DNA of 64,000 bases from Lachnospiraceae bacterium (GCA_022793375.1 JAAWCS010000077.1:1-64000), one strand, 5' to 3'. Counted from the first letter of the stretch, positions 29,531 through 39,356 are shown. A program made the numbers and translations. The notes: generated by a model not told the origin, from the letters alone.

Positions 29531-29573
29531 GGTTGGGAAGTGATGTCAGGCATCGCTTCTCAACCCGTTTTTA
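29531..29573. terminator. Hairpin terminator between convergent genes
   Basis: GGTTGGGAAGTGATG...CATCGCTTCTCAACC-cGTTTTT. Confidence 0.75.
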
Positions 29574-29590
29574 AAACAGCTTTTTCGCTC

Positions 29591-30058
29591 CTACGCCGAA
29601 AACGAAACCGTCGGTTCCGGCTGCGGCGGGGCCGCTATCTCTCCGCTCTTTGTGTAGGTAACCGGGTCGCCCTCCACCGGCGCCGCTGTCTCTGCCGGAC
29701 ATTCCTGCAGGGCGGCTTTTCCGGCTTCGCTGATCTCGACCATGTCCGCGCTTTCGCCCCGGCCGGCCCGGACGCTTTGTTCTGCCTCTTTTCTTTCGTT
29801 CCGTATTTCTTCGAGGGCTTCTTCCTGCTCCACCTTTGCTTGCTCGCGCTCGGCTTTTTTCTCTTCTTCCCGGCCCTGATCGACCTTCTCCTGATATTGT
29901 TCCGCTTTTTCCGTACACTCACCGGCAAATCCCAGCGCCCGTTCCATTTTCGCGGTATCGCCTTCGCGGCTTGCCTGCTCATAGACTTTCATGGGCGTAT
30001 CCGACAATTTGGCGTTCATGCTTGCGCCTACCAGTCCCTCCATCATCTTGGCATTCAT
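29591..30058 (-). CDS. Hypothetical charged coiled-coil protein (155 aa)
   Basis: Complete ORF, Glu/Lys-rich helix, ADMVEISEAGKAAL segment; GGGAGG RBS. Confidence 0.65.
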   Translation of the reverse strand: MNAKMMEGLVGASMNAKLSDTPMKVYEQASREGDTAKMERALGFAGECTEKAEQYQEKVDQGREEEKKAEREQAKVEQEEALEEIRNERKEAEQSVRAGRGESADMVEISEAGKAALQECPAETAAPVEGDPVTYTKSGEIAAPPQPEPTVSFSA

Positions 30059-30157
30059 AGTAGAACCTCCCTTCTTTGTTGTGTCTATGTTTCCGGCGCA
30101 TAATGAGATACCGTTTCTGCTGCGCCGGTTTCAGTTTACCAACTCAAAAACCTCCCT

Positions 30158-31471
30158 TCAAGGCTTTTGGTCCGAGATGTTCTTTGGATGTAACGAAACG
30201 TCCAGCAGGACATTCAAAGAAAAACGCCGACCAGCTTTTTCGGTCAGCATCGCGCCATGGTATTTTTCCGCCACTGCTTTAATATTGGAAAGACCGGTCC
30301 CCATCGGCGAGAGCGGGACCTCCGGACAAGTATTTTCAAAACACAGCATGTAATAGTCGCCCTGCTGCTCTCCGGTGATGCCGAGGAAGCTGTTTTCTTC
30401 GCCCGGTTGGCAGGCGGCAAGCGCGTTGTCGAGCGCATTGGCAAAGATCACGCACAAATCAAAGTCATCAATCCCGCAGGGATTTGGCAGCACAAGCGAC
30501 ACCTCGACAGCAATACCGCCCGCTTCGGCCAGGTTCAGTTTTTCCGAGAGCAGAATATCCACTACCGGGTTGCCGGTCTGGTAGGGAAAAGAGAGCGCCG
30601 ACGAAACAATTTCTAATTTTTTTAAATATTCGCGTCCCTCTTGCAGCTTCCCGCTGCCTAATAGCCCGTCCAGCACGGACAAGTGGTTTTTAATGTCGTG
30701 GCGAAACGCCCTGGTCTGCTCATAACGCGCCTTTGCTTCGGCAATATAGACCTTCTGCGCCCGGGATGCCTGGGCCAGAGACGAAAGCTTTGCCTGCGCC
30801 TGAAAGCTGCGGCAAAGACGCCGATACACGTAAAGCGTACACAAAAGGGCTCCCAGCCCAAGGGCCTGCAAGAGCAGCAGGGCGGCATGTTTTCCCATTT
30901 CCGGCAGCGTGGGAAGAAAAGGCAGGGAGTCGATACCGTAGGAGGTCCGCAGGATATACCACTGTGCGATAAAGAAAAACAGGCCGGGGAACAGAAGCAG
31001 GCCGATGTACGGCGTCTGCTCGTGTTCTGCCAGTGAAAATAATTTCAGCACGGCGCCATAGCAGCCGGCGCAGACCGCAAACGCTGCCAGCGTTGCCAAA
31101 AACAGCACCGGATACAGAAACCACGACCCGACCAGATAAGGAAGCACAACGGCCTCCACCGAATTGACAAGCCCATAGGAAAGCTGCGAAATATAGACCG
31201 CAAAGATCGCCGCAATCCATGATACCGAGCGCCGATTGCCAAACGCCAAACAGCTCATGCCATATAACGCGAGCACCCACGCGCCGAGCCCCAATATTTC
31301 AGGAAGGGCAGAACAAGAAAAAAGTCCCTCCAGCGCACAAACCAGCAAAAAATACATGAGGAAATGCCGTTTCTTTTGCTTTTTCCCGGTAAGATGGCCG
31401 ACAAAGAAAAGCTGCAGAAGGCTTTGCCCGGCCAGGCTGAAGCCGTCAAAGCACAGGCTGAAGTAGTCCAT
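30158..31471 (-). CDS. GHKL-domain sensor histidine kinase (AgrC-like)
   Basis: Multiple N-terminal TM; FRHDIKNHLSVLDGLL, NPVVDILLSEKLN, GTGLSNIKAVAEKYHG. Confidence 0.88.
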   Translation of the reverse strand: MDYFSLCFDGFSLAGQSLLQLFFVGHLTGKKQKKRHFLMYFLLVCALEGLFSCSALPEILGLGAWVLALYGMSCLAFGNRRSVSWIAAIFAVYISQLSYGLVNSVEAVVLPYLVGSWFLYPVLFLATLAAFAVCAGCYGAVLKLFSLAEHEQTPYIGLLLFPGLFFFIAQWYILRTSYGIDSLPFLPTLPEMGKHAALLLLQALGLGALLCTLYVYRRLCRSFQAQAKLSSLAQASRAQKVYIAEAKARYEQTRAFRHDIKNHLSVLDGLLGSGKLQEGREYLKKLEIVSSALSFPYQTGNPVVDILLSEKLNLAEAGGIAVEVSLVLPNPCGIDDFDLCVIFANALDNALAACQPGEENSFLGITGEQQGDYYMLCFENTCPEVPLSPMGTGLSNIKAVAEKYHGAMLTEKAGRRFSLNVLLDVSLHPKNISDQKP

Positions 31472-31472
31472 C

Positions 31473-32186
31473 TTAGAAATCCCTTTCTTTCATATGAAGT
31501 AAAAGGGCCTGCGTCAAATCCTTTTCCCGCAGCCGGGAAACCGGAATCGCTTCGCCCTGCGGCAGCAGCACCTGCCCGCCGCTGCATCCGCGGACATAGT
31601 CGAGATTGACCAGGTAGCTCCTGTGGCATTTGAAAAAACGCCGGTCAAGCCGGCGCTCCAAGTCCTCCAGCCTGTCATAGTAATCAACGACCGTGCCCTC
31701 GCTTTGATGAATGTAAATTTTCCGCCCCTGCACCTCGCAGTACACGATCTGCGCCAGCAGGACCACCTCGCAGGAGGTCCCCCGCCGAATTAAAATACTC
31801 TTTGCCCCCCGCTCTTCAATCATTTTCAGCGCCCGCTCCAACGTCCGCCGAAAACGCATGTCGTCGATCGGCTTAAGCAGGTAATCGCAGGCTTCCACCT
31901 CAAACGCGTCATAGACGCACTCCTTTAAAACCGTCACAAAAATAATCAGCCCCCGTTTTCCCCGCTGCCTAAGCATCTTTGCCGTCTCCATCCCGTCCGG
32001 CCCCGCCATCTGGATGTCCAGGAAAATCAGGTCAAAGTCGCCGCCGCTCTTTAGAAGGGCGCGGCCGTTTACAAACAAATGCACACTGTAAGAAGCCAGG
32101 TTTCGTTCCGCCATATAGTTTGAAAGCCGCTCGGAGAGTTCCTGCCCCATCCGCGGCTCGTCGTCACAAATCGCAATTTTTAACAT
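31473..32186 (-). CDS. LytTR family response regulator (AgrA-like)
   Basis: MLKIAICDDEPRMG receiver, DLIFLDIQMAGPDG, C-terminal LytTR FFKCHRSYLVNLDYVRG. Confidence 0.92.
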   Translation of the reverse strand: MLKIAICDDEPRMGQELSERLSNYMAERNLASYSVHLFVNGRALLKSGGDFDLIFLDIQMAGPDGMETAKMLRQRGKRGLIIFVTVLKECVYDAFEVEACDYLLKPIDDMRFRRTLERALKMIEERGAKSILIRRGTSCEVVLLAQIVYCEVQGRKIYIHQSEGTVVDYYDRLEDLERRLDRRFFKCHRSYLVNLDYVRGCSGGQVLLPQGEAIPVSRLREKDLTQALLLHMKERDF

Positions 32187-32481
32187 CGTCTCACCACGTT
32201 TTTTAATTAGGATAACAAACCTCCGGCAAAAGAACAAGGCCTTTGCCCTCAATCGGCCGGATTTTGTAATGAAATGCCCCGGATCGTTAAGAAACGCTCA
32301 ATCTTCCAAAAAATCTGTCACCAAACCGTAATGATTTTCTGCTATACTAAAACCACCGGCGATTACGCTAAAGCGGCTGCGGCTTGGAGCTTTTCCCAGA
32401 CCTCTTTACGCAGCCCTTTCCGCAGCTTGTTTTCTCGCCCATACACATTAGCCCCTGCACCAGAAAAGGCGGAGCCAAATC

Positions 32482-33153
32482 ATGCTTGAACTGTACTATA
32501 TAGAGGACGACCCCTCGATTGCCCTGGCCGTAAAAGAGTACCTCGACCAAAAAAATTTTCATGTGACCGTCTGCCCGACGCTTGCGCAGGCCAAAGCGGC
32601 CCTAACACAGCGTCTGCCGGTCTGTGTTTTGCTGGACTGGAACATGCCCGACGGCCGCGGCGACAGCCTGTGCCGCTGGATTCGCTGCCGCTTTCACGAA
32701 CTTCCCGTGATTTTCCTCACGGTCCGCGGCGACTGCGCCGACATTGTCTCCGGCTTTGAAAACGGCGCCGACGACTATGTGGTCAAGCCCTTTGAATTAG
32801 AAGTACTGTACTCGCGAATTCTCGCCCTGCTGCGGCGAAGCGGCAAAACCGCAAAACAATACCTTTCCTGCGACGGCATCCGCATCGATTTGAACCGTCA
32901 GGCCGTTTTCCTTCATTCCCTGGAAATCCGGCTCAGCGCGGCCGAATACCAGCTGCTTCTCTGCCTGATGCAGAACAAGGGAAAAACCGTCACACGGGCA
33001 GGCATCCTTGCGCAGGTCTGGGATGCAAACGGCAATTATGTCAATGACAATACTCTCACCGTCACCATGAAGCGGCTGCGCGACAAGCTTGGCCTGCCCG
33101 CCTGCCTGAAAACCGTCCGCAGCATAGGTTACCGCATGGAGGACACCCAATGA
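32482..33153 (+). CDS. OmpR-family response regulator
   Basis: YYIEDDPSIALAV, LLDWNMPDGRG, GADDYVVKPF, winged-helix C-terminus TVRSIGYRM. Confidence 0.92.
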   Translation: MLELYYIEDDPSIALAVKEYLDQKNFHVTVCPTLAQAKAALTQRLPVCVLLDWNMPDGRGDSLCRWIRCRFHELPVIFLTVRGDCADIVSGFENGADDYVVKPFELEVLYSRILALLRRSGKTAKQYLSCDGIRIDLNRQAVFLHSLEIRLSAAEYQLLLCLMQNKGKTVTRAGILAQVWDANGNYVNDNTLTVTMKRLRDKLGLPACLKTVRSIGYRMEDTQ

Positions 33154-34331
33154 GCGAAAAAAACTCTCTCTTCATTTCATTTAGCCTCATACTCTCGATC
33201 AGCCTGGCCGCCTGCGCCATGACGGCCCTGCTTATCTCCCGGCGCGACGAAACGGCTGCCTTCCGACTGCTGAACGGGATTTGCGCACAGGTGCTGGAGC
33301 TGGAACCAGAAGCCGCCCCTGTCCTCCAAAAAGCTCTCAAGGAATATCATTCCCCTGCCGGCCGCGGGGATCAAAGTGATATCCTGACGCAGTGGGGATA
33401 CCGCCCTGCGGACTTCGCCGCCGTTTCTTCCAGGTCAAATCTCCGCTTTGCGGCAGGCGGATTCCTGGCCGCCCTCTTGCTTTTTACCTTTGTCTGCCAG
33501 CGCCGCCGCCAAAAACAAACGCGGCGTATCAAGGCCCTGACCGATTATCTTGAACAGACCAATATCGGAAAGGCGCCGTTTCTTTCTGTCTCCGGGGAGG
33601 ACGATTTTTCCAGGCTGGAGGACGCCATCTACAAGACCGTGACCTCCCTCCATCAGACAAAAGACGCCGCAATCCAGGCAAAAAACCGCTTTGCGGAAAA
33701 TCTGTCCAATATCGCCCATCAAATCCGCACGCCGATCACCGCTATTTCCCTTTCGCTGCAAATGGCCGCGCCAACATTTGACAAAAACCTACCAAGCAAA
33801 ATACAAAAACAGCTCCTGCGTCTCACCCGTCTGCAGGAAGCCCTGCTCGTGCTGTCCCGTCTTGACGCCGGCGTGCTGCTTTTGCAGAAAGACGAAATCG
33901 ATGTTTTTACCGTTCTCGTCCTCGCCGCCGATCACCTCCAGGAAACGGCGCTTCGCCTGGGCAGCACCATCGATATCCCCGAGCGCGGTGAAATGGCTAT
34001 TACCGCCGATCTCGACTGGACCATGGAAGCCCTTATAAACCTGATGAAAAACTGCCTGGAACACAGCGGCGGCAGCTGCGTCCGCTGCTTTTATGAGCAG
34101 AACCCCCTGTACACGGAAATCTACATTGAGGATCAGGGAAGCGGATTTGCCGAAACAGATATCCCCCATCTGTTCGAGCGCTTCTATCGCGGACAAAACG
34201 CCGGCGAAGGCGGCATCGGAATCGGTCTCGCCCTTGCAAAGGAAATCATCGAGCGCCAAAACGGGACCCTGCGGGCACGAAACGTCCCCGGCGGCGGCGC
34301 TCTCTTTGAAATCCGCTTCTACCGTCACTGA
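33150..34331 (+). CDS. Sensor histidine kinase
   Basis: Two TM, ENLSNIAHQIRTPITAISL H-box, GSGFAETDIPHLFERFYRG, GIGIGLALAKEI; overlaps regulator stop. Confidence 0.92.
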   Translation: MSEKNSLFISFSLILSISLAACAMTALLISRRDETAAFRLLNGICAQVLELEPEAAPVLQKALKEYHSPAGRGDQSDILTQWGYRPADFAAVSSRSNLRFAAGGFLAALLLFTFVCQRRRQKQTRRIKALTDYLEQTNIGKAPFLSVSGEDDFSRLEDAIYKTVTSLHQTKDAAIQAKNRFAENLSNIAHQIRTPITAISLSLQMAAPTFDKNLPSKIQKQLLRLTRLQEALLVLSRLDAGVLLLQKDEIDVFTVLVLAADHLQETALRLGSTIDIPERGEMAITADLDWTMEALINLMKNCLEHSGGSCVRCFYEQNPLYTEIYIEDQGSGFAETDIPHLFERFYRGQNAGEGGIGIGLALAKEIIERQNGTLRARNVPGGGALFEIRFYRH

Positions 34332-34356
34332 GCTGTAACTTTTCCTTGCTATACTG

Positions 34357-34371
34357 TAAGAAAATCTTACC
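34357..34371. promoter_or_regulatory. Perfect inverted repeat GTAAGA-aaa-TCTTAC in ABC transporter promoter region
   Basis: 6-3-6 palindrome one base after TATACT -10-like hexamer. Confidence 0.5.
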
Positions 34372-34391
34372 AGGAAAGGAGCTGCATCTAA

Positions 34392-35072
34392 ATGGAAATT
34401 TTAAAATGTGAAAATGTCCGCAAAATCTACGGCTTTGGCGAAAATCAGGTAACCGCCTTAAACGGGATCGACTTATCCGTTGACAAGGGGGAATTTGTCG
34501 CCATTGTCGGGGCTTCCGGTTCCGGAAAATCCACTCTTTTGCACATTCTCGGCAGCGTAGACAAGCCCACCGACGGCAGAGTCATCGTTGACGGAACCGA
34601 TCTGTCCACGCTGAACCAGACGCAGGCGGCGATCTTTCGGCGCAGGAAGGTAGGGCTTGTGTATCAGTTTTACAACCTGATCCCTACCTTAACCATCGAA
34701 AAAAACATCCTCATGCCGCTCGCGCTCGACAAAAAGAAGCCAAATAAGGAGCATTTTGAAGCCGTTGTCCGCTCCCTCGGCATTGCCGACAAACTCAGCG
34801 CCCTGCCGCACCAGCTGTCCGGCGGCCAGCAGCAGCGGGCCGCGATCGCCCGCTCTCTCGTTTACCGTCCCGCCCTGCTTCTGGCGGACGAACCCACCGG
34901 CAACCTCGACCAAAAGCATTCCCGGGAAATCATCGATATGCTGAAGCTCTCTCATCACAATCTCGGACAGACTATTTTACTGATTACGCATGACGAAAAA
35001 GTCGCCCTGGAAGCCGATCGGATCATTACCATGGAGGATGGGCGCATCCTCCAGGACGAAAAGCGGAGGTAA
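34392..35072 (+). CDS. ABC transporter ATP-binding protein (LolD/BceA-type)
   Basis: GASGSGKSTLLHILG, QLSGGQQQRAAIARSL, LLADEPTGNLD. Confidence 0.95.
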   Translation: MEILKCENVRKIYGFGENQVTALNGIDLSVDKGEFVAIVGASGSGKSTLLHILGSVDKPTDGRVIVDGTDLSTLNQTQAAIFRRRKVGLVYQFYNLIPTLTIEKNILMPLALDKKKPNKEHFEAVVRSLGIADKLSALPHQLSGGQQQRAAIARSLVYRPALLLADEPTGNLDQKHSREIIDMLKLSHHNLGQTILLITHDEKVALEADRIITMEDGRILQDEKRR

Positions 35073-35077
35073 CGGAT

Positions 35078-37288
35078 ATGTGGAAAGAATATTCAGCCAG
35101 TTACATTAAAAACAACCGCTCCTCCAGCCTTTCCGTGCGCGTCGCCGCCTTGATCTGCGCCTTGCTTTTGTCGCTTTTGTGCGGATTGTTTTACAATTTA
35201 TGGAAATACGAGGTGGAAAATATTGAACAAGAAGAGGGGCGCTGGCACAGCCGCCTTACCGGCGAGCTGGACGCCGCACAGCTGGAGACAATCCGCAATT
35301 TCGCCCATGTAGAAGAAGTACAGATATATGAGCCGGAAAACGGCGGCACACAAACCGTCGTCGAGCTTATCTTTGACGACAAGGGCGCGGTTCTGGAAAA
35401 TACGCCTAAGCTGGCCGAGCTGGCCGCAATTCCCCCGGAAAAAATCGATTATCACCACAGACTGCTGGCAATGTACCTGATCCGCGATCCTAATGACACG
35501 GCGCCGCGGCTTCTGTTTCCGTTTTTTCTCCTGATTACGGCCCTGGCCTCCTGTTCGCTGGTTGCCATTATACACAATGCTTTCGCGGTAACGATGCAGA
35601 CGCGCATCCACCAGTTCGGCATTCTTTCCAGTATTGGCGCGACGCCAAAACAGCTGCGCGCCTGCCTTTTACAGGAAGCGGCCGCTCTGTGCGCCGTGCC
35701 GGTCCTCACCGGGAGCCTGATCGGCATCGTGGCCGGCCACGGAATCCTCAAGGTGACGAATCTCCTTCTGGCAGATATGGCCGGGCGGCGCGATGTGGTT
35801 TTTCACTATCCTTTGCCGATCTTAGGGTTATCTTTGCTTGTCACGATGCTGACAATATGGTTTTCCGCCTGGCTGCCCGCCCGCCGGTTAAGCCGCCTTA
35901 CGCCGCTTGAAGCCATAAAAAACACCCGCGAATGGCAGCTAAAACGCCGCCACAAGTCGCCGGTTCTGGCTCTCCTGTTTGGTGTCGAGGGAGATCTGGC
36001 CGGCAGCGCCCTAAAGGCACAGCGCAAGGCCCTGCGCACGGCCTCGCTCTCGCTTGTGCTTTCCTTCCTGGCCTTCACTCTCATGCTCTGCTTTTTCAAA
36101 ACCTCCTCCATCAGCACGAGAGAGACCTATTTTGAACGCTATCAAGACGCCTGGGATATCATGGTCACGGTAAAAAATACCCGCCTTGATTCTTTTGAAG
36201 AGACAGAACAGCTTCAATCCCTCCCCGGCGCGGCAAGCGTTGTCGTATACCAGAAAGCAGCGGCAAGCCGGCTGCTTACCGCAGACGAACTGAGTGAAGA
36301 AATGCTGGCTCTCGGCGGATTCTCCCAGGCTTCTGCCCAGTATGTGACGGAAACCGCGGACGGATGGCTCGTCCATGTCCCCATCCTTATTCTGGATGAC
36401 GCCAGCTTCCTGGCCTACTGCGGGCAGCTCGGCCTTGCACCGCGCCTGGACGGAGCCATCCTGCTCAATCAAATCCGCGATGTAACCAACCCCGACTTCC
36501 GGCATCCCCGATACGTGCCTTATATAAAAGAAGAGAGCGCCATAAGCATCCTCCGGTTTGCGGAAAACGAAGAAACGACGGCCCAGGCCCCTGTCCTCGC
36601 CTACACAAAAGAACCCCCCGTTTTGCGGGAGGAATACGCAAAGCTTGATTACTATGAACTTGTGCACTTCGTTCCTCTGTCCTTGTGGAACGAAATCAAA
36701 GAAGCCCTCGGCAGCCCCCGGGAAGATACCTATATACGCATCCTTGGCAGCGACCGCTCGTCGGCCGAACCGCTTCGCGCCCTGCAAGATGAAATCGGGC
36801 GCCTGCTGGGTCCGTCCTACACGCTTGAAAGCGAAAACCGTATTGACAAATACGAGGTAAACGCCCGCCAGATCCAGGGAATGGAGCTGATATTCGGCGG
36901 TTTCTGCGCCCTGCTGGCCGTCATCGGACTTGGCAGCGTTTTTTCCAATACGCTGGGCTTCGTGCATCAACGGAAACGAGAATTTGCCCGCTATTTGTCG
37001 ATCGGAATGACGCCGGCCGCGATTCGCCGTATGTTCTGTATCGAAGCCCTGGCGGTCGCCGGCCGCCCGGCCCTTTATACACTCCCCCCCGCCGCCCTCG
37101 CCGTGTGGGGAATGCTGAAACTGAGCTACCTGGATGTCAGCGAATTTGTGGCCGAAGCGCCGTTTCTCCCGATTGCCCTTTTCCTGCTGGCGATCGTCGG
37201 GGCGGTGGCGCTGGCTTATTACCTTAGCTGGCGCAAGATGCGCCAGATCCGCCTCGCCGAGGTCCTGCGCGACGACACGATGATATAA
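35078..37288 (+). CDS. FtsX-like ABC transporter permease
   Basis: 736 aa, FtsX-type halves (IHQFGILSSIGATPKQLR; KREFARYLSIGMTPAAIRRM). Confidence 0.9.
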   Translation: MWKEYSASYIKNNRSSSLSVRVAALICALLLSLLCGLFYNLWKYEVENIEQEEGRWHSRLTGELDAAQLETIRNFAHVEEVQIYEPENGGTQTVVELIFDDKGAVLENTPKLAELAAIPPEKIDYHHRLLAMYLIRDPNDTAPRLLFPFFLLITALASCSLVAIIHNAFAVTMQTRIHQFGILSSIGATPKQLRACLLQEAAALCAVPVLTGSLIGIVAGHGILKVTNLLLADMAGRRDVVFHYPLPILGLSLLVTMLTIWFSAWLPARRLSRLTPLEAIKNTREWQLKRRHKSPVLALLFGVEGDLAGSALKAQRKALRTASLSLVLSFLAFTLMLCFFKTSSISTRETYFERYQDAWDIMVTVKNTRLDSFEETEQLQSLPGAASVVVYQKAAASRLLTADELSEEMLALGGFSQASAQYVTETADGWLVHVPILILDDASFLAYCGQLGLAPRLDGAILLNQIRDVTNPDFRHPRYVPYIKEESAISILRFAENEETTAQAPVLAYTKEPPVLREEYAKLDYYELVHFVPLSLWNEIKEALGSPREDTYIRILGSDRSSAEPLRALQDEIGRLLGPSYTLESENRIDKYEVNARQIQGMELIFGGFCALLAVIGLGSVFSNTLGFVHQRKREFARYLSIGMTPAAIRRMFCIEALAVAGRPALYTLPPAALAVWGMLKLSYLDVSEFVAEAPFLPIALFLLAIVGAVALAYYLSWRKMRQIRLAEVLRDDTMI

Positions 37289-37303
37289 TCCTCCTGCGCG
37301 GCA

Positions 37304-37370
37304 GGCAGTCACGCCACACCGCGTTGCGCTGCGGGCAGTCACGCCACACCGCGTTGCGCTGCGGGCAGTC
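37304..37370. repeat. 30-bp tandem repeat, about 2.2 copies
   Basis: GGCAGTCACGCCACACCGCGTTGCGCTGCG repeated perfectly at period 30, plus trailing GGCAGTC. Confidence 0.9.
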
Positions 37371-37707
37371 AATTTGCCCGCAGCTTACTCACCACGACTT
37401 TGGCCATGATCGCAAATTGTCTCCGCTTAATCGCGTTGTCCGGCGCGCCCGCTTCTAAATAGCCCCGGTCATCGTAACTGAAAAGCATGTCGGTAATCAG
37501 CATGCGCCAAATCCGTTCATTGGCGGTGGGAATCCCTTTTGCCAGCTCATAAAAGTCCCCGCAAAAGGAATCAAACATCTCTTCTTTGATCTTCGGGCTG
37601 TACGCCGCGAAGATATCCCGAAACATTTTGCGGATCCGTTCCAGGTCAAATTCGCAAAAAGCGATATTGTTGCGGTTGATTTCCCTGCTGTAGGAATATG
37701 TACTCAT
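37369..37707 (-). CDS. Hypothetical protein (112 aa)
   Basis: Complete ORF with GGAGAAGAGAT upstream; no family recognised. Confidence 0.6.
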   Translation of the reverse strand: MSTYSYSREINRNNIAFCEFDLERIRKMFRDIFAAYSPKIKEEMFDSFCGDFYELAKGIPTANERIWRMLITDMLFSYDDRGYLEAGAPDNAIKRRQFAIMAKVVVSKLRAN

Positions 37708-37809
37708 GATATCTCTTCTCCTTTTTTATCTCTGTTTTCAGGCGTGCGGGAAAGAATCTTATGCGATTCTTTCCCCGTATTTTCAGAAAGCGGTCGAACG
37801 TTTCTGCTT

Positions 37810-38640
37810 TCAGATCAGACCGTACTTTTCAAACATCTTGTACAGCCCGTCCTCGACCGCCGGCGGGCAGATATCGTCGGCAATCTCCCGCAGTTTTGCA
37901 TTGCCGTCGGCCATGCACAGCCCGACGCCGGCCGTCTCGATCATTTCCTTGTCATTCATGCTGTCGCCAAAGCCAAACGTATCTGCGACAGCGACGCCTA
38001 AATGCCCACAGACCCGCCGCACCGCCTGCCCTTTGTCAAAGCGCCGGTTGATTAACTCGCCGTTGGCAAAACCATTTTTGGTAAAATCCTGGAGACACAG
38101 AAGAAAATCCTCCTGCAGCGGCTCATAGGCCCGCATCATCTGTTCTCCGTCCTGGCACATGATAACAATCTTGTAAAGCGGTTCTCCCGCATACTCAGCA
38201 ATCGGCCGCAGGTTCATCTCCTGTGCCATCGCTTCTTTCCAGCGTTTTAATTCGCTGCTACCGCCCTCCGGTGCTTCCCGTTCCATAAAATCCGACACCG
38301 AAGGGTCAACGTATGCGGCGTCCAGCCCCTCCAGCATTCGCGCCACTCCGTGTTCTCCCAAAATCCGCACCGTCCGTTCCCGCAGCTCTTCCTCCATCGG
38401 GCAGTTATAAATCAGCTCTTCCCCGCAGAGGATGTAGCCGCCCGCATTGGCGATCACACCGTCAAACCCATATTGAAGCATCGGCGACAGCATCCCGTAG
38501 TTGCGTCCCGTGCACAAATACACCAGATGCCCGTTTTCCCGCGCCCGCCGGACTGCCTCCACGGCCGAGACCGGCGGCTCTGTCTGCCCCATGCCGATAA
38601 ATGTCCCGTCAATATCCAAAAAAATTATTTTCCTATTCAT
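37810..38640 (-). CDS. Cof-type HAD-IIB family hydrolase
   Basis: IIFLDIDGTFIGMG, GKAVRRVCGHLG-type region, FGDSMNDKEMIE. Confidence 0.92.
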   Translation of the reverse strand: MNRKIIFLDIDGTFIGMGQTEPPVSAVEAVRRARENGHLVYLCTGRNYGMLSPMLQYGFDGVIANAGGYILCGEELIYNCPMEEELRERTVRILGEHGVARMLEGLDAAYVDPSVSDFMEREAPEGGSSELKRWKEAMAQEMNLRPIAEYAGEPLYKIVIMCQDGEQMMRAYEPLQEDFLLCLQDFTKNGFANGELINRRFDKGQAVRRVCGHLGVAVADTFGFGDSMNDKEMIETAGVGLCMADGNAKLREIADDICPPAVEDGLYKMFEKYGLI

Positions 38641-38690
38641 GCTTTTCCTCCGTTCTTTCTCCCCCCCTCACGCATTTTCAGCCCGCCGCG

Positions 38691-39356
38691 TTACCCTTGC
38701 CGTATATTCACAGCGCCCGGCTGCCCCTGCTTTGCATCGGTTTCACGCACCGGCACCCCGGCTGAGCGCAGCTGTCTGCGCAGGCGCGCCATATCCCCGT
38801 CAAATACGGCGCCGTCCATGCCTGTGCACCATGCGCCTTCGATGTTCGCCGGCTGATCGTCAATGAAAAAACACTCCTCCGGTTTCAGGTCATAGACCTC
38901 GTAAAGCTTCTCATAGATTTCCCGCTGCGGCTTCAGCAAAAGCCAGTCCGCCGAGACAATTCGCCCGTCAAAATACCCGGCCCCCGGGATCCGCTCAAAA
39001 TACTGCGGCAGCTGGCGGTTGGCATTTGACAGCAGATAAATCCCGTACCCCAGCCCCTTCAGCTCCCCCAAAAGCTCCGCCATTCCCTCCACCGGCAAAA
39101 GCGGCCGCTTCCACCAGCCGCAGACCAGCTCGCGCACCGCCTCATGCAGATGGCCCGGCAGCCGCCCGCAAATCGCCCTCACGGCATCTTCCTCCGAAAG
39201 GGTTCCCCGGTCAAGCTGTACCCACTCCCTGTCCTTAAATACCTCCCTGAGCAGCCGCCGTCCGTCCTCCTCAGAAACGCCCAGGCGTTCGATAAAGGTC
39301 TTTGGGCTGAAGTATACCAGAACGTGACCCATGTCAAAAACGATGTTTCGAATCAT
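38691..39356 (-). CDS. HAD family phosphatase (HAD-IA)
   Basis: IRNIVFDMGHVLVYF, YLLSNANRQLP, EECFFIDDQPANIEGA. Confidence 0.92.
   Translation of the reverse strand: MIRNIVFDMGHVLVYFSPKTFIERLGVSEEDGRRLLREVFKDREWVQLDRGTLSEEDAVRAICGRLPGHLHEAVRELVCGWWKRPLLPVEGMAELLGELKGLGYGIYLLSNANRQLPQYFERIPGAGYFDGRIVSADWLLLKPQREIYEKLYEVYDLKPEECFFIDDQPANIEGAWCTGMDGAVFDGDMARLRRQLRSAGVPVRETDAKQGQPGAVNIRQG

Noticed and set aside
37304-37370. CRISPR-like repeat
   Set aside because: Copies are directly adjacent with no spacers and there are only about two units; it is a simple tandem repeat and no cas genes are present.
36011-37372. Long minus-strand ORF of 453 aa opposite the FtsX permease
   Set aside because: Antisense to a well-supported CDS; low-complexity Arg/Gly/Ala-rich translation typical of GC-rich shadow ORFs, including the translated 30-bp repeat.
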